NCBI GenBank assembly: GCA_037176725.1
Contig: JAZBRS010000026.1
Coordinates: 98,625,501-98,689,500, forward strand
Length of the DNA: 64,000 nucleotides
Direction of reading: 5' to 3'
Source of the DNA: Posidonia oceanica
Lineage: Eukaryota > Streptophyta > Magnoliopsida > Alismatales > Posidoniaceae
The position numbers and the translations under genes are program-made. The notes under the pieces are model-generated. The model was not told the DNA's origin. It made no database searches and saw nothing but the letters and a program-made list of their open reading frames with translations. Positions 22,320-32,800 of the stretch are shown here, piece by piece. Within the stretch, counting starts at the first letter, position 1, and each line of letters begins with the position of its first letter.

Positions 22320-23432
22320 GTGTGTCGCTTCCTTTACAGCAACACCAACGAACCTAGCCCAACGGGCATATCAAATCAACATGATCTCGATCATGGTCAA
22401 TACCTCCCTAGTGAAGGACTACGAAGCCCCGTCGCAAACCACATTCCTGACGGTCTATACCAGGGACAGCTCGGAAATGCACTGCCGGACATCGAACACC
22501 AAGGGCAGAGAAACGACCACAATGGAAGATTCCGAACAAGGGGCCATCCTTTGTTCTTTGAGCAATCACAGCAGCAGCCACATGGCCAGTATAAAGGAAG
22601 AGTCAATGCACTATTCTCCAGTCAACCGAAACGGGTCCCTCAGGCTACAAATTCAAATGCTCAAGCAGCTCAGATAAGCGCCACTGACTTGAAAGAAACG
22701 AGGAAGATGCTCAGTGCATTGGGAGTACACACTCAAGCTCTACTATCTTTCGATATGGGCAAATTCCCTCCTTTTCGGCTACCTTCGAGATTCGAGTATC
22801 CTAAGATGCCTAAATTTGATGGAATTACAAATCCTCAAAGCCATATTATAAGATTCCGAATGGAGGCCGTGCCTTACTACCATGACTTAGGGCTCCTTAA
22901 CCACTTATTCTTCTATTTCCTTGAAGGAGAGCCCATGGAGTGGTTCATGTCACTGAGCAAGGAAGAATTGAGCAATTTCAAGCGAATTCAAGAAAGCTTC
23001 CTGCTCAAGTACTAGTATAAGGTGGAACCCAAGCCAACCTTCCTCGACTTGGTAATGGAAATGATGGAACCTAGCGAAGACTGGTTCACTTATGTCAATC
23101 GGTGGAGAGACATGGCTGCGAGATCAGGCCTAGAAATCCCAGAGAGACAAATGGTCCAAAAGCTGATAGCAAACACCACAAGACCAATGAAGAAAGGACT
23201 TGCCAATGCCTACTGCCCATCCATTTCAGCATTATATGAGGTGGCGGCATCAGTCTGGGAGAATATCCATAAATTTGAAGAACCACAATCAATTGAAGAT
23301 GATATTGAATATGACATCGATCAAACCACAGTTAATCAAATTCAAGGAAGATGCGACAACTATTATGGCAATAAAAGGCAACAATGGAGGCAACCACAAC
23401 CTATCTCAAGTCTGTGGCAAACTCCAGTCTAG
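22320..23432 (+). pseudogene. gag: Gag of element D (retrotransposon Gag domain), broken
   Basis: One reading frame continues through several stops. After a polar, Gln-rich stretch comes a Gag domain: FEYPKMPKFDGITNPQSHI, then LFFYFLEGEPMEWFMSLS, then FKRIQESFLLKY, a TAG at 23013-23015, and YKVEPKPTFLDLV through YVNRWRDMAARSG. TAG at 23430-23432 ends the next segment. No frameshift is needed to join the segments. The left end is element A's 3' LTR, so the true N-terminus is outside the window or lost. No zinc knuckle is seen. Confidence 0.85.
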
Positions 23433-24605
23433 CCGGCAATGCACCAAGTGCTAGAGCCAACACTATACCAAGAGTCAGTAGCTGCACAGGTGCTAAGAAT
23501 ACACCAAGTTCAACCAATGTTGAGGCATCAACCTCTGACACACTCAAGCAAGCCAATAAAATATACGAAGGAGGTCAAGACACCACTCTTGCAAGGCTGT
23601 CGAAATATGTGGGGCATTTTCAAGAAAGATAAACCATTGCCAATGCCTGTACCCGAGCCAGAACCAATGCCAGAGCCTGCACCCAAGCTAGAGCAAGAAT
23701 CATTGCCAATGCCCGTACCCGAGCCAGAGCCAATGCCAGAGCCCACACCCGTGCTAGAGCAAGAACCATTGCCAATGCCTGTACCTGAGCCAGAGCCAAA
23801 GCTAGAGCCCGCACCCGAGCTAGAGCAAGAACCATTGCCAATGCCCGTACCCGAGCTAGAGCCCACACCCATGCTAGAGCAAGAATCATTGCCAATGCTC
23901 GTACCCGAGCCAGAGCCTGCACCCGAGCTAGAGCAAGAACCATTGCCAATGCCCGTACTCAAGCCAGAACCAATGCCAGAGCCCGCACCCGAGCTAGAGC
24001 AAGAACCATTGCCAATTCCTGTACCCGAGCCAGAGCCAATGCTAGAGCCCGCACCCGAGCTAGAGTAAAAACCATTGCCAATGCTCGTACCCGAGCCAAA
24101 GCCAATGCCAGAGCCCACACCCAAGTTAGAGCAAGGACCATTGCCAATGCCCATGCCAGCGCTAGAGCCAATGCCAGAGCCCGCACACGTGCAAATGCAA
24201 GAATCACTGCCAATGCTCGTGCCCATGCCAGAGCCAGTACCCGAGCACGGCCAAGAAATGTTGTCAGTGCCACTAAGAGCATCCAACCCAGATGTTGTGA
24301 CAGTTGAGCTAAGGGCAGAAAATTAGCTTACTGCACTTTCCTACGTCAAGGAACTGCTGCCTCATCCACCTAGGACTCTAGACATATCAGTTTGTGGAAA
24401 GTCTATCCCTATAGTGAAGAGGTATCCGTGGAAGTCCATCAAGCACACACCAAAGAAGCGGATTCCATGCATCAGTGAGGTTAACCATGCTCGCAAGCCA
24501 AAGTTTAGAAGAATACAGCTTGTGATGCAAGAGGTAGAGCACCATCCATCAGGCTGCCCTCCTCTCTCAGGAGAAGGCACGGATTTCGTGTTTGACACTG
24601 GTTAG
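23433..24605 (+). pseudogene. Pro/Glu 22-residue tandem repeat and tail in the gag frame of element D
   Basis: This is still in the gag frame. About ten copies of a 22-residue unit ([20 protein letters not shown] plus QE, 66 bp; two shortened to 18 residues) run from 23634 to about 24290. The phase is kept throughout although stops have accumulated (TAA 24066-24068, TAG 24324-24326, TAG 24603-24605). The tail contains VKRYPWKSIKHTPKKRIP and is not recognised. The opposite strand shows long Gly/Ser-rich or Ala/Leu-rich ORFs that are shadows of this repeat. The peptide would be an acidic, extended, proline-rich spacer. Its role is unknown. Confidence 0.75.
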
Positions 24606-24800
24606 GGAGCCGGAAGCGAGAGGCCTCTACTAATGGAGGCTACACTAGGGGCATCCCCCTAGTTATTGTGAATAGACTTCATCTTTATTTTCCTATTTTT
24701 CTTTTATCTTGTCTGAGCATGAAAAATACAAAATAAAACACATCCCTTCACGTAATAAAGTGTAAACTTAATGAGAAGGAATTTCCTTCCATGCAAGCAT
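24606..24800 (+). other. Deletion region between gag frame and integrase tail of element D
   Basis: AT-rich sequence without recognisable coding content occupies the place where protease, RT, RNase H and the integrase core would be expected. Confidence 0.5.
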
Positions 24801-24945
24801 GGGAAACTAAGACCAAATTGGGAAGGACCATACTTGGTGGTTGAGGCATATCCAGGCAATGCTTATTTGTTTGGCCAGAGAGGATGGCACTAGACTTGAA
24901 TATCCCTGGAATGCACTGCACCTCCAAGAGGTACTACCCTTGACA
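24801..24945 (+). pseudogene. int: Integrase C-terminal (GPY/F) remnant of element D
   Basis: GKLRPNWEGPYLVVEAYPGN is followed, after a small frame change, by EDGTRLEYPWNALHL and then, in another frame, KRYYP and a stop. PNWEGPY is the hallmark of the chromovirus/Tat integrase C-terminal domain, and KRYYP is its usual end. Only this last part of pol survives. Confidence 0.85.
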
Positions 24946-25690
24946 TGCACACTAAGCCATTAGATTACCCGTGCTTGAGGGTCTACTGCTTTTGAAGCCT
25001 AGGAGTCATACCTTAGCCTCACCTCACAAACACCTTGTGGGAGAAGGAGGGGAAATGGTCTAACACTGAGATAGAGGCAAATCAAAAGAAGCCCCCTCCC
25101 AGTTCATGAACAACAACTCCATACACATCTCATGAGTCAGACACACTACCATAGTGCAAATGGGTAGGTGGTTAATGCCAAACTTAGAAGCGTAGAAAAG
25201 AGGGGAGTGTACCAAATAGAAGAGTGTTTCAGTCCATCATTGAACAAGTATCTGTTGGCCGAACACTCAAATGGAGGGTGAGACTACTTGCCAAAATACC
25301 CAGAAAAGAAGAGAGAAAAGAAGATAGCAAAGAAGTTGTCCATGTGCAAGAAAAGAAAGAGAATGGAAAAGAAGGCAGCAAAGAAGTTGTCCAAGAGTCA
25401 AAGCTGAAAAGTTGGGGAAATACTAGACATAGTAGGAATCAACCTTGAACTGGGCGGGGTATAGGCTTCAAATCTTTAGCTAAAATCTTAGGATAAGACA
25501 TTGACCTTCCTTCCACCCACATCCTACACTGTATACTTAGAGGCAAGGAGCAGAAGCCTAGGTCTAGGGGCAGTTAAGTGCCAAAGCAAGCCCGAGGTAT
25601 CTTCTGACTCTAAGATGCACAAGGGACCAAATTGTCAAGGTTTTCTTGCCATGAGGTCTTTTGTTTCCCAACTTCTTGGAAGATTCTTTT
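24946..25690 (+). other. 3' noncoding region of element D, unique part
   Basis: No gene is recognised. A direct duplication of about 55 bp is seen at 25315-25410, containing AGCAAAGAAGTTGTCCA twice. The 74-codon ORF across it is Lys/Glu-rich and shows no family signature. Confidence 0.5.
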
Positions 25691-25860
25691 TCTCCTACAA
25701 AAATCCAAAAAAAATGATAAAACCAAAAATCCAAACATTATAAAACCAAAAAAATGATAAAACCAAAAATCCAAAAATGATAAAACCAAAAATCCAAAAA
25801 AATGATAAAACCAAAATTCCAAAAAATAGCAAAATATCAAAAATCCAAAATTAGTGAGTA
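25690..25860 (+). repeat. A-rich tandem repeat in element D
   Basis: Degenerate copies of ATGATAAAACCAAAAATCC run with a period of roughly 17-29 bp. Confidence 0.8.
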
Positions 25861-26237
25861 GGGTAAAATCTACCCAACCAACATCACCTCATGAAACTAA
25901 TAACAAGTAAGGCCTATAATGCAAAAAAATCTAGGAATTCTTACGACTCCGTGTTGTACTTGACCCCTCCTATTCAAGATAGTCACTTGGTATTCGCCTA
26001 CGAGCCAAGATAGGGATCTCAAGAAGAGACAACCCCTCGTCTGGCATGCCATCTTTAGACAATAAAGCTGAGGCCAAACCTTGTTATCCAAAACCTAATT
26101 TTCGTTTGTTTATTTCTTGTTAATTATTTTATTTCTTTATGCTTACTTTGGACTAGGGGCGATAATAACCCTAGATGGAATAACAAGTTTGCTAAGATTG
26201 TGCAGAAAATCATTCAGAGGCTTTGAACGAGCTAATA

Positions 26238-26375
26238 TCAATGTCCAACGTTGGACGCAGGGGATGGCGCGTCTTACGTTATCCGTGCCTTATCAAGTGT
26301 ATAACGTTCAAATCAACTTTCTGACGTTGGACGCAGAAAACTCAGCGGATAACGTTATACACACCATATGAGGCG
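26238..26375 (+). repeat. AACGTT-centred palindromes in element D 3' region
   Basis: GTCCAACGTTGGAC is a 14-bp palindrome near 26238, with further words GTATAACGTT, GACGTTGGACGC, GGATAACGTTATAC and GCGTATAACGTT. The same vocabulary fills the D LTR at 27660-27775 and 61710-61770. Confidence 0.75.
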
Positions 26376-26397
26376 TATAACGTTTTATCAGAATCCC

Positions 26398-26598
26398 GGA
26401 GCACAATCAGGTAACCAAAGCAAAGAATCTCAGAGCACAACCGGGTAACCAAAGCAAAGAATCCTGGAGCACAACCAGGTAACGAAAGCAAAGAACCCCG
26501 GAGCACAACCGGGTAACCAAAGCAAAGAACCCCGGAGCACAACTGGGTAACCAAAGCAAAGACTCCCGAAGCACAATCGGGTTAACAAAGCAAAGCCA
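26398..26598 (+). repeat. 34-bp tandem array in element D
   Basis: Six copies of a 34-bp unit contain GAGCACAACCGGGTAACCAA and AGCAAAGAACCCCG. Differences between copies are few and mostly transitions. Confidence 0.92.
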
Positions 26599-26970
26599 AC
26601 GGTATTAGTGGACCCATCGTTCACTAACTCCTGGGTTAGAAGACGACGATCTCTGTCGAGAATGTAGGCAACATTCGATGAAAGGATACTTGATTTTGAC
26701 GAATAAAGCCAACGGTATTAGTGGATCCATCGTTCAATGATTTCGGGTCACAAGACGACGGTCTCTGTCGAGAATGTAGGCAACATTCAATGAAAGGACA
26801 CCTTATTGTGACAAATAGAGCCAACGTGGCTAGCAGAGAAGAGGTCAACCCCCATTGCCCAACACCTAGGAACATCATGGACCTCTTGCTCACCAACCCA
26901 CGCATCATAAGACGACGGTCCTTGTGGAGAGTGTAGGCTACACTTGATGAAAGGGCACCTGATTATGACA
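26592..26970 (+). repeat. About 112-bp tandem repeat in element D
   Basis: Three copies, the third more diverged, share AAGCCAACGGTATTAGTGGA, AAGACGACGGTCTCTGTCGA and GAATGTAGGCAACATTCGAT. Confidence 0.88.
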
Positions 26971-27204
26971 AAATTGCATCCACGCATGTGTCAGTTTGCC
27001 TTAGGTGGTGAGAAAAATACCTGAGCCAACCCAGTATACAAATTAAAGCCGACAATGATGGAGGAATCTCATTATCTAGGGTCATGCATTGCATATCATA
27101 ATCACCTCTTTCGCATTCCCGCTAGCACGCATCCATGCATAGCGCATTGTATTGCATTCGCATTGCGTAGTCGTCGGAAACATTAGCTATCCATCTTTTA
27201 ATCT

Positions 27205-27480
27205 TGATTCCCACCGGCAACCCCTGTGGCCATGTCTTTTAGTTTGACCCTTGCGGGCAACCCTAGTGGCAGTGTCTTTAGTTTGACCCCTGTGGGCAAC
27301 CCCCATGGTAGTGTCTTTAGTTTGACCCCTACGGGCAACCCCCGTGGCAGCGTCTTTAGTTTGACCCCTGCAGGTAACCTTGTGGCAATGTCTTTAGTTT
27401 GATCCCTGTGGGCAACTCCCGTGGTAGTGTCTTTTAGTTCGACCCCCATGGGCAACCCCCGCGGTTGTGTCTTTAGTTTG
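27205..27480 (+). repeat. 39-bp tandem array in element D
   Basis: About seven copies of a 39-bp unit (GGGCAACCCCCGTGGCAGCG, TCTTTAGTTTGACCCCTAC) end just before the PPT. Hypervariable tandem repeats in this position are known for Tat/Ogre-type 3' regions. Confidence 0.92.
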
Positions 27481-27515
27481 TTCCCCTTATAGCTAGCTTC
27501 GTGCCGAAGCCAACT

Positions 27516-27531
27516 ACAAGGAGGGGCAATT
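27516..27531 (+). other. Polypurine tract of element D
   Basis: ACAAGGAGGGGCAATT lies directly before TGTAGATACCCC, the start of the D 3' LTR. Confidence 0.75.
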
Positions 27532-27778
27532 TGTAGATACCCCGTTTTGGCACTCCCCTTACATTTTTAGGTACCACTGCACTAAATCATGCACCATTCA
27601 TCATTAGAAGCAATTTGCTCAGCTTAAGTACTCTCCAAAAGCTCAATTGCCAGTCTGGGTCGTTATAAGCTGGAAACCCAGCATTTAATGTTATAAGCTA
27701 GAAACCCAGCGTATAACGTTATACGCTAGAAAGCTAGAGGATAACGTTATAAGCTGGAAAGCCAGCGTTTAATGTATC
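27532..27778 (+). repeat. Element D 3' LTR, left piece
   Basis: It starts TGTAGATACCCCGTTTTGGC after a PPT. From 27660 it is a palindrome-rich repeat of TTATAAGCTGGAAACCCAGC-like units; 27708-27727 (AGCGTATAACGTTATACGCT) is a perfect 20-bp palindrome. Solo LTR C interrupts it after GTATC. Confidence 0.8.
27774..27778. other. Left target-site duplication of solo LTR C (GTATC)
   Basis: GTATC directly before TGTAGTAATCCC matches GTATC at 61528-61532 directly after the other end of the C LTR. Confidence 0.9.
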
Positions 27779-28429
27779 TGTAGTAATCCCAATCGGAATC
27801 AGGCTTACTATTAGCGACGATTGATCCGAGGAAGAGGCTCAACTCGAAAACACGTAAAATCGAGGAGAAAAGAGGAAGATAAGACAAATCAGAGTCGCCA
27901 CCATGTCTATTAGCGGAAGACAAGGAAAACCGGGGGAAATGCGTGAATTAACACGCAAAATCAAGCAAGAAATGCAAAGCAAAGCAATGCAAAGGAAAAC
28001 AAATGCAAATGAATGCAAATGAGATGACTCATGCCTAGGATAAAGGCGATATGGTCATTGCCTGCCAAAAGACTGGGCAAGGACTCCTGTTACGCGCGGG
28101 GAAGGTGTTAGGCACCCCCGACACGCCCGAGAATCGGTCTTTCTAGGCTTACACTCGCATATGCAGGGAAATGCAGATTTGAATGCCTATGTGCCTATGA
28201 ATGCCTAAATGAATGCTTATAGGTGTGCTCTAAGTGATGGGATGCAAAGCAGGGAAGTAAACGTGCAGTCTAAGTGCTCACCAGCACTGTCTGTGTTCCG
28301 AACCGGGCGAAACCTGGCTCGTGAGAACTCCAGGCAGTAAGCATCACTGCCCTACATGCAAATGCAGGCGAAAAAGCAAAACAACGGGAAAACCATGCAA
28401 TGCAGGCGACATGCAAGAGAAAATGGCGT

Positions 28430-28880
28430 AAAATGTGCAAAACGAGGCAAGAAACAAAAATGGCACGCGAAACGGTGCAAAAAGACAAGATCAGCACGCA
28501 AAACGAGCGAAAAAAGCAAGGCGGCACGCAAAACGGTGCAAAGGACGAGGCGGGCACGTGAAACGGTGCCAAAACGAAAGCGAGCGCGCAAAACGACGCA
28601 AAAGCAAAGCAGGCACGCAGAACGGTGCCAAAGACGAGAGCGGGCATGCAAAACGGTGCCAAAACGAAGCAGACACGCAAAACGGTGCAAAGGACGAGGC
28701 AGGCACGCGAAACGGTGCCAAAACGAAAGCGAGCGCGCAAAAAGACGTAAAAGCAAAGCAGGCACGCAGAACGGTGCCAAAGACGAGAGCGGGCACGCAA
28801 AACGGTGCCAAAACGAAGCGGGCATGCAAAACGGTGCCAAAGACGAGAGCGGGCACGCAAAATGGTGCCAAAAGCAGCGA
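28430..28880 (-). repeat. Expanded LTR minisatellite with higher-order period in C
   Basis: Units of about 30 bp (GCACGCAAAACGGTGCCAAA core) number about 15, against about 9 in A and B. A block starting at 28547 recurs at 28696, a period of 149 bp, which shows a higher-order duplication of about five units. Confidence 0.85.
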
Positions 28881-29839
28881 AATAAAACCTCGGAAAAGCC
28901 ATGCGAATGCAAATGCAGGGAAAATGATCAGAAGAAGCTAAAGGAGAGGTAAAACAGCACGTGTGTGAGAACAGACGCTGTTTAGGGCCACACAGAGTAG
29001 GTGTGAAGACCTACAAAGGGGAGAAGTGAGCAAATGGATGGATTACCACTTTTTTGTGACCGTTTCCCACTAAACCGCTCCACGATGTGTCTCGCACGCT
29101 GCCCAAAGCTCGCGATGCGATCGGATCGTGGAAAAGGGGGAAGAAAGTCGCAATAAGTGGTGAATTCAGGGGAAACACAACACAAAACACCTGAGAGTAC
29201 GCGAAACGGGGATTGGAGTTGATAGACAAGAAGAGGAGGTCCTATTCTACATGCTCAAAGAGACAGAAAGCGAAAATGAGGCAAACAGTGCAAAAGATAT
29301 GCAAATGAATGCAATGCAGGGGTTCAGGAGGACATACTTGGAAATCCTGTGGCCTGATCTGAAATCTGCTTGGTCCATGCTGAAGAGCGCTTCGCCGCGG
29401 TCGTTTGGGCAGCTTGTTTGAGAAGATCCAACGGCCGAATTGGAAGATGTCGCAGCTTCAAAGCAGGAGGGCCAGAACAGGGGAGAAGAGCAGATCTAAG
29501 TGCTCAGGAGGTCCTAGGGGTGTGCAAAAGGTCCTCCCAGGTGAAAGGGAGCTAAGGGGGCTCTAGTGTGTGCAAAGGGATGCTAAGTGCAAAGCTACAT
29601 GAATGCAAATGCATGCAGAAAGCAAAAAAGAACACAAGGGGGAATTTTCAGGAAAACAGGAGTTCAAATGCTATTTTTTAAAAGGAAGGTGGGCTTAAAT
29701 GCAAAGTTTGGAAAAACATGGGGCTTTCAGGCAGGTTTTGAAAACAGGAGGAGGCGAAGGGCAATTCTGCAAAGGATGGGATTAAAGATGCAAGTTTGAA
29801 AAAAAAGAGTGCATTAGAAGAAGTTTTGAAAGCAAATGG

Positions 29840-29844
29840 CAAGC
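29840..29844. other. Left target-site duplication of element B (CAAGC)
   Basis: CAAGC precedes the B 3' LTR, and CAAGC at 57433-57437 follows the B 5' LTR. Confidence 0.92.
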
Positions 29845-32800
29845 TGTAGTGATCCCGATCGGAATCAGGCTCGCTATTTACCGGCGATTGGATCCGAGGA
29901 AGAGGCTCGACTCGAAAACACTTGAAATCGAGGAGAAAAGAGAAAGATAAGACAAATCAGAGTCGCCACCATGTCTATTAACGGGAGACAAGGAAAACCA
30001 GGGGAAATGCGTGAATTAACACGCAAAACCAAACAAGAAATGCAAAGCAAAGCAATGCAAAGGAAACAAATGCAAATACATGCAAATGAGATGACTCTAG
30101 CCTAGGATAAGGGCAGTACGGTCATTGCAGGCCAAAAGACAAGGCAAGGACTCCTGTTACGTGCGGGGAAGGTGTTAGGCACCCCCGACACGCCCGAAAA
30201 TCGATCTTTCTAGGCTTACGCTCGCATACGTAGGGAAATGCAGGATTGAATGCCTATGTGCCTATGAATGCCTAAATGAATGCTCAAGGTGTGCTCTAAG
30301 TGGGGAGAGGCAAAGCAAGGAAAGTAAATGTGCTTTCTAAATGCTCAGCTACGCTGTCTGTGTTCCGAACTGGGCGAAACCTAGCTCGTGAGAACTCCAG
30401 GCAGTAAGCATCACAGCCCTATATGCAAATGCAAGTGAAAAAGCGAAACAACGGTAAAACCATACAATGCAATCGACATGCAAGGGAAAACGGCGTAAAG
30501 CACGCAAAACGAGGCAAAAAACAAGAAAGCGCGCAAAACGGTGCAAAAAGACAAGGTCGGCACGCAAAACGGGCGAGAAAGCAAGGCGGCACGCAAATCG
30601 GTGCAAAAGACGATGACGGGCACGCAAAACTGTGCCAAAAAACAGGACGAGCGTGCAAAACGACGCGAAAGACAAAGCAGGCACGCAAAACGGTGCCAAA
30701 ACGAGAACGGGCACGCAAAACGGTGCCAAAACAGCGAGATAAAACCTCAGAAAGCTGTGCGAATGCTAAAGGCAAAGAAAAGATTAGAAGATGCCAAAGA
30801 GGAGCAAGACAATGTGCGTATAAGAACAGACATTGTTTAGGACCACCTAGGGTAGGTGTAAAGACCTACAAAGTGGAGAGTGAGCAAGCGGAGGAATTAC
30901 CACCTCTTTATGACCGTTTCCCACTAAACCGCACCACGGTGTGTCTCGCACGCTGCCCAAAGCTCGCGATGCGCTCGGATCGTGGAAAAGGGGGAAGAAA
31001 GTCACATTAAGTGGTGAATCCAGGGAAAACACAACACAAAGTCCACAGGGGAACGCGAAACAGGGATCTGAGTTGATAGACAAGAAGAAGAGGCCCTATT
31101 CTACATGCTCAAAGAGACAGAAATCGAAAACGAGGAAAACTATGCAAATGGCATGCAAATGAATGCAATGCAGAGGTACAGGAGGACATACCTGGAAATC
31201 CAGGGGTCTGATCTGAGATCTGTCTGGTCCATGCTGAAGAGCGCTTTGCTGCGGTCGCCTGGGCAGCTTGTTAGAGAAGATCCAACGGCCGGATCGGAAG
31301 TTATCGCAGCTTCAAGGCAGGAAGGCCAGAACAGGGGAGAAGAGCAGATCTAGGTGTTCAGGAGGTCTTAGGGGTGTGTAAAAGGTCCTCCCAAGTGAAG
31401 GGGAGCTAAAAGTGCTTAGTGTGTGCAGAGGGATGCCAAAATGCAAGACTAAATGAATGCAGAATGCATGCAAGAGCAAGAAGAAACAAGGGGAACAAAC
31501 TTGGAAAAGACAGGAGTTCAAAAGCATTTTTGAAAAAGCAAAGGGGCTAAAATGCAAATTTTCACAAAAGATGGGGTCCACAGAGGAGGGTTTTGAAAAC
31601 AGGAGAGGGCAGAGGGTTATTTTGCAAAAGACTAGGCTCAGAAAGCTAATTTGAAAAGAGGGTATGCATTGGAAGAAGTTTTAAAAATAAAAAGAAATCA
31701 GAGTGCAATTTTGGAAAAAACTGGGGTCTAAAGTGCAAATTTTCCAGAAAACAGGGTTCTGGGGAGTCTGGGAATGCAAGTGGAGGGTCTACATGCAATT
31801 TTGTAAGCATAGGAGCTAAGATGCAACTTTAAGGGCAAAACAGTCTTTTTATATGGTTTTTAAAAGATGCGGGGACCCATGTGTGATTTTTGAATCATGC
31901 AGGGGTCAAATATGCAATTTTGTATGGTAAATATGCTCTGAAAACACTGAAAAGGACTGATGTGTAATTTCTGAAAAAAACAGGGGCCAAAATGCAATGC
32001 AGCAAGCAAAAATGCATGCAAATGGTTACTGTCCATTTAAAATGGACCTAAATGCAAATGCTAGAAAACAGAGGGAAGAAAATGCAATACAACAAGCAAA
32101 AATAAAAAATAAAACCTAGGTTTCTACAGTGCATGGATTTATATGCAAAATCAAAAACATGCAGGGATGCAGAATGCAATTTCATATGGTAAAATGCATG
32201 CAATTAAATGAACTGATTTACTGCGGGACCTAAGTGCAAAAATCGAAAACAGAGGGGCTGAAATGCAAAATAATACAACAGCACAGCATAGTAAAAGGAC
32301 TGAAAAGCAAATACTGAAAAGCACAGATATTCAGAGCAATTTAGCATGATATTTAATTAAAAACTAAGCTGATTAAATGAATAGAGGACTAAAACGTAAA
32401 AATGAGATAACTTAAGGCAGATATGCAATATTCACACATAAACTAAACAAACAGAAAAATAAAAGCACAGTGTTTGGCCGGCGGTGGCTGGCACTGTAGC
32501 AGTGAGCCACCGGCGCTCACCACCACTGGCACAGGAGGGCTGTGGGCGTTCGGACTGGCGGAGGACGATGTCGGCGATCGTGCGGAGCTCCGGAGATCAC
32601 CTAGGGGCCGTTCTTCTGGCCGGAGCGTTCGGAGAATAGGAGACCGGCGCCGGAGAAGACAGGAAGACCGGCGAGTCGAGGACGGAGCAGGAAGGCTTGG
32701 AAGCTGACTCTAATCGGCGGGGAAGCAGCAGGAGGAGGAGAGAGAGCGGGGAAGGTAAGAAAATACCTGTGTCCGTGTCTAGAGCGTCCTCCCGACCTCA

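Larger units (their letters stand above)
22293..27778 (+). mobile_element. Element D, left part: degenerate Ty3/gypsy element with internal region and 3' LTR start
   Basis: The element is read on the + strand. A broken gag frame, a Pro/Glu repeat, an integrase tail and a long repeat-rich 3' noncoding region lead to a PPT and an LTR beginning TGTAGATACCCC at 27532. Protease, RT, RNase H and most of integrase are absent. Element A cuts it on the left (its 5' part lies outside the window), and element C cuts its 3' LTR at 27778; the LTR continues at 61528. Its Gag differs from that of A and B, so it is a separate family and the oldest well-defined layer of the nest. Confidence 0.85.
27779..29844 (-). 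repeat. Solo LTR C, piece left of element B
   Basis: On the + strand it begins TGTAGTAATCCCAATCGGAA, the reverse complement of the family LTR end. It continues collinear with B LTR positions 29845-31690 until element B interrupts it. More diverged from A and B than they are from each other, which fits an older insertion. It lacks any internal region: the left TSD, LTR and right TSD join directly once B is removed, so this is a solo LTR made by LTR-LTR recombination. Confidence 0.9.

Noticed and set aside
23528..24286. 252-codon Gly/Ser-rich ORF on the - strand
   Set aside because: Antisense shadow of the Pro/Glu repeat in the gag frame of element D.
25224..25448. 74-codon Lys/Glu-rich ORF in element D
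   Set aside because: Short, spans a local duplication, no family resemblance, and lies in the 3' noncoding region.
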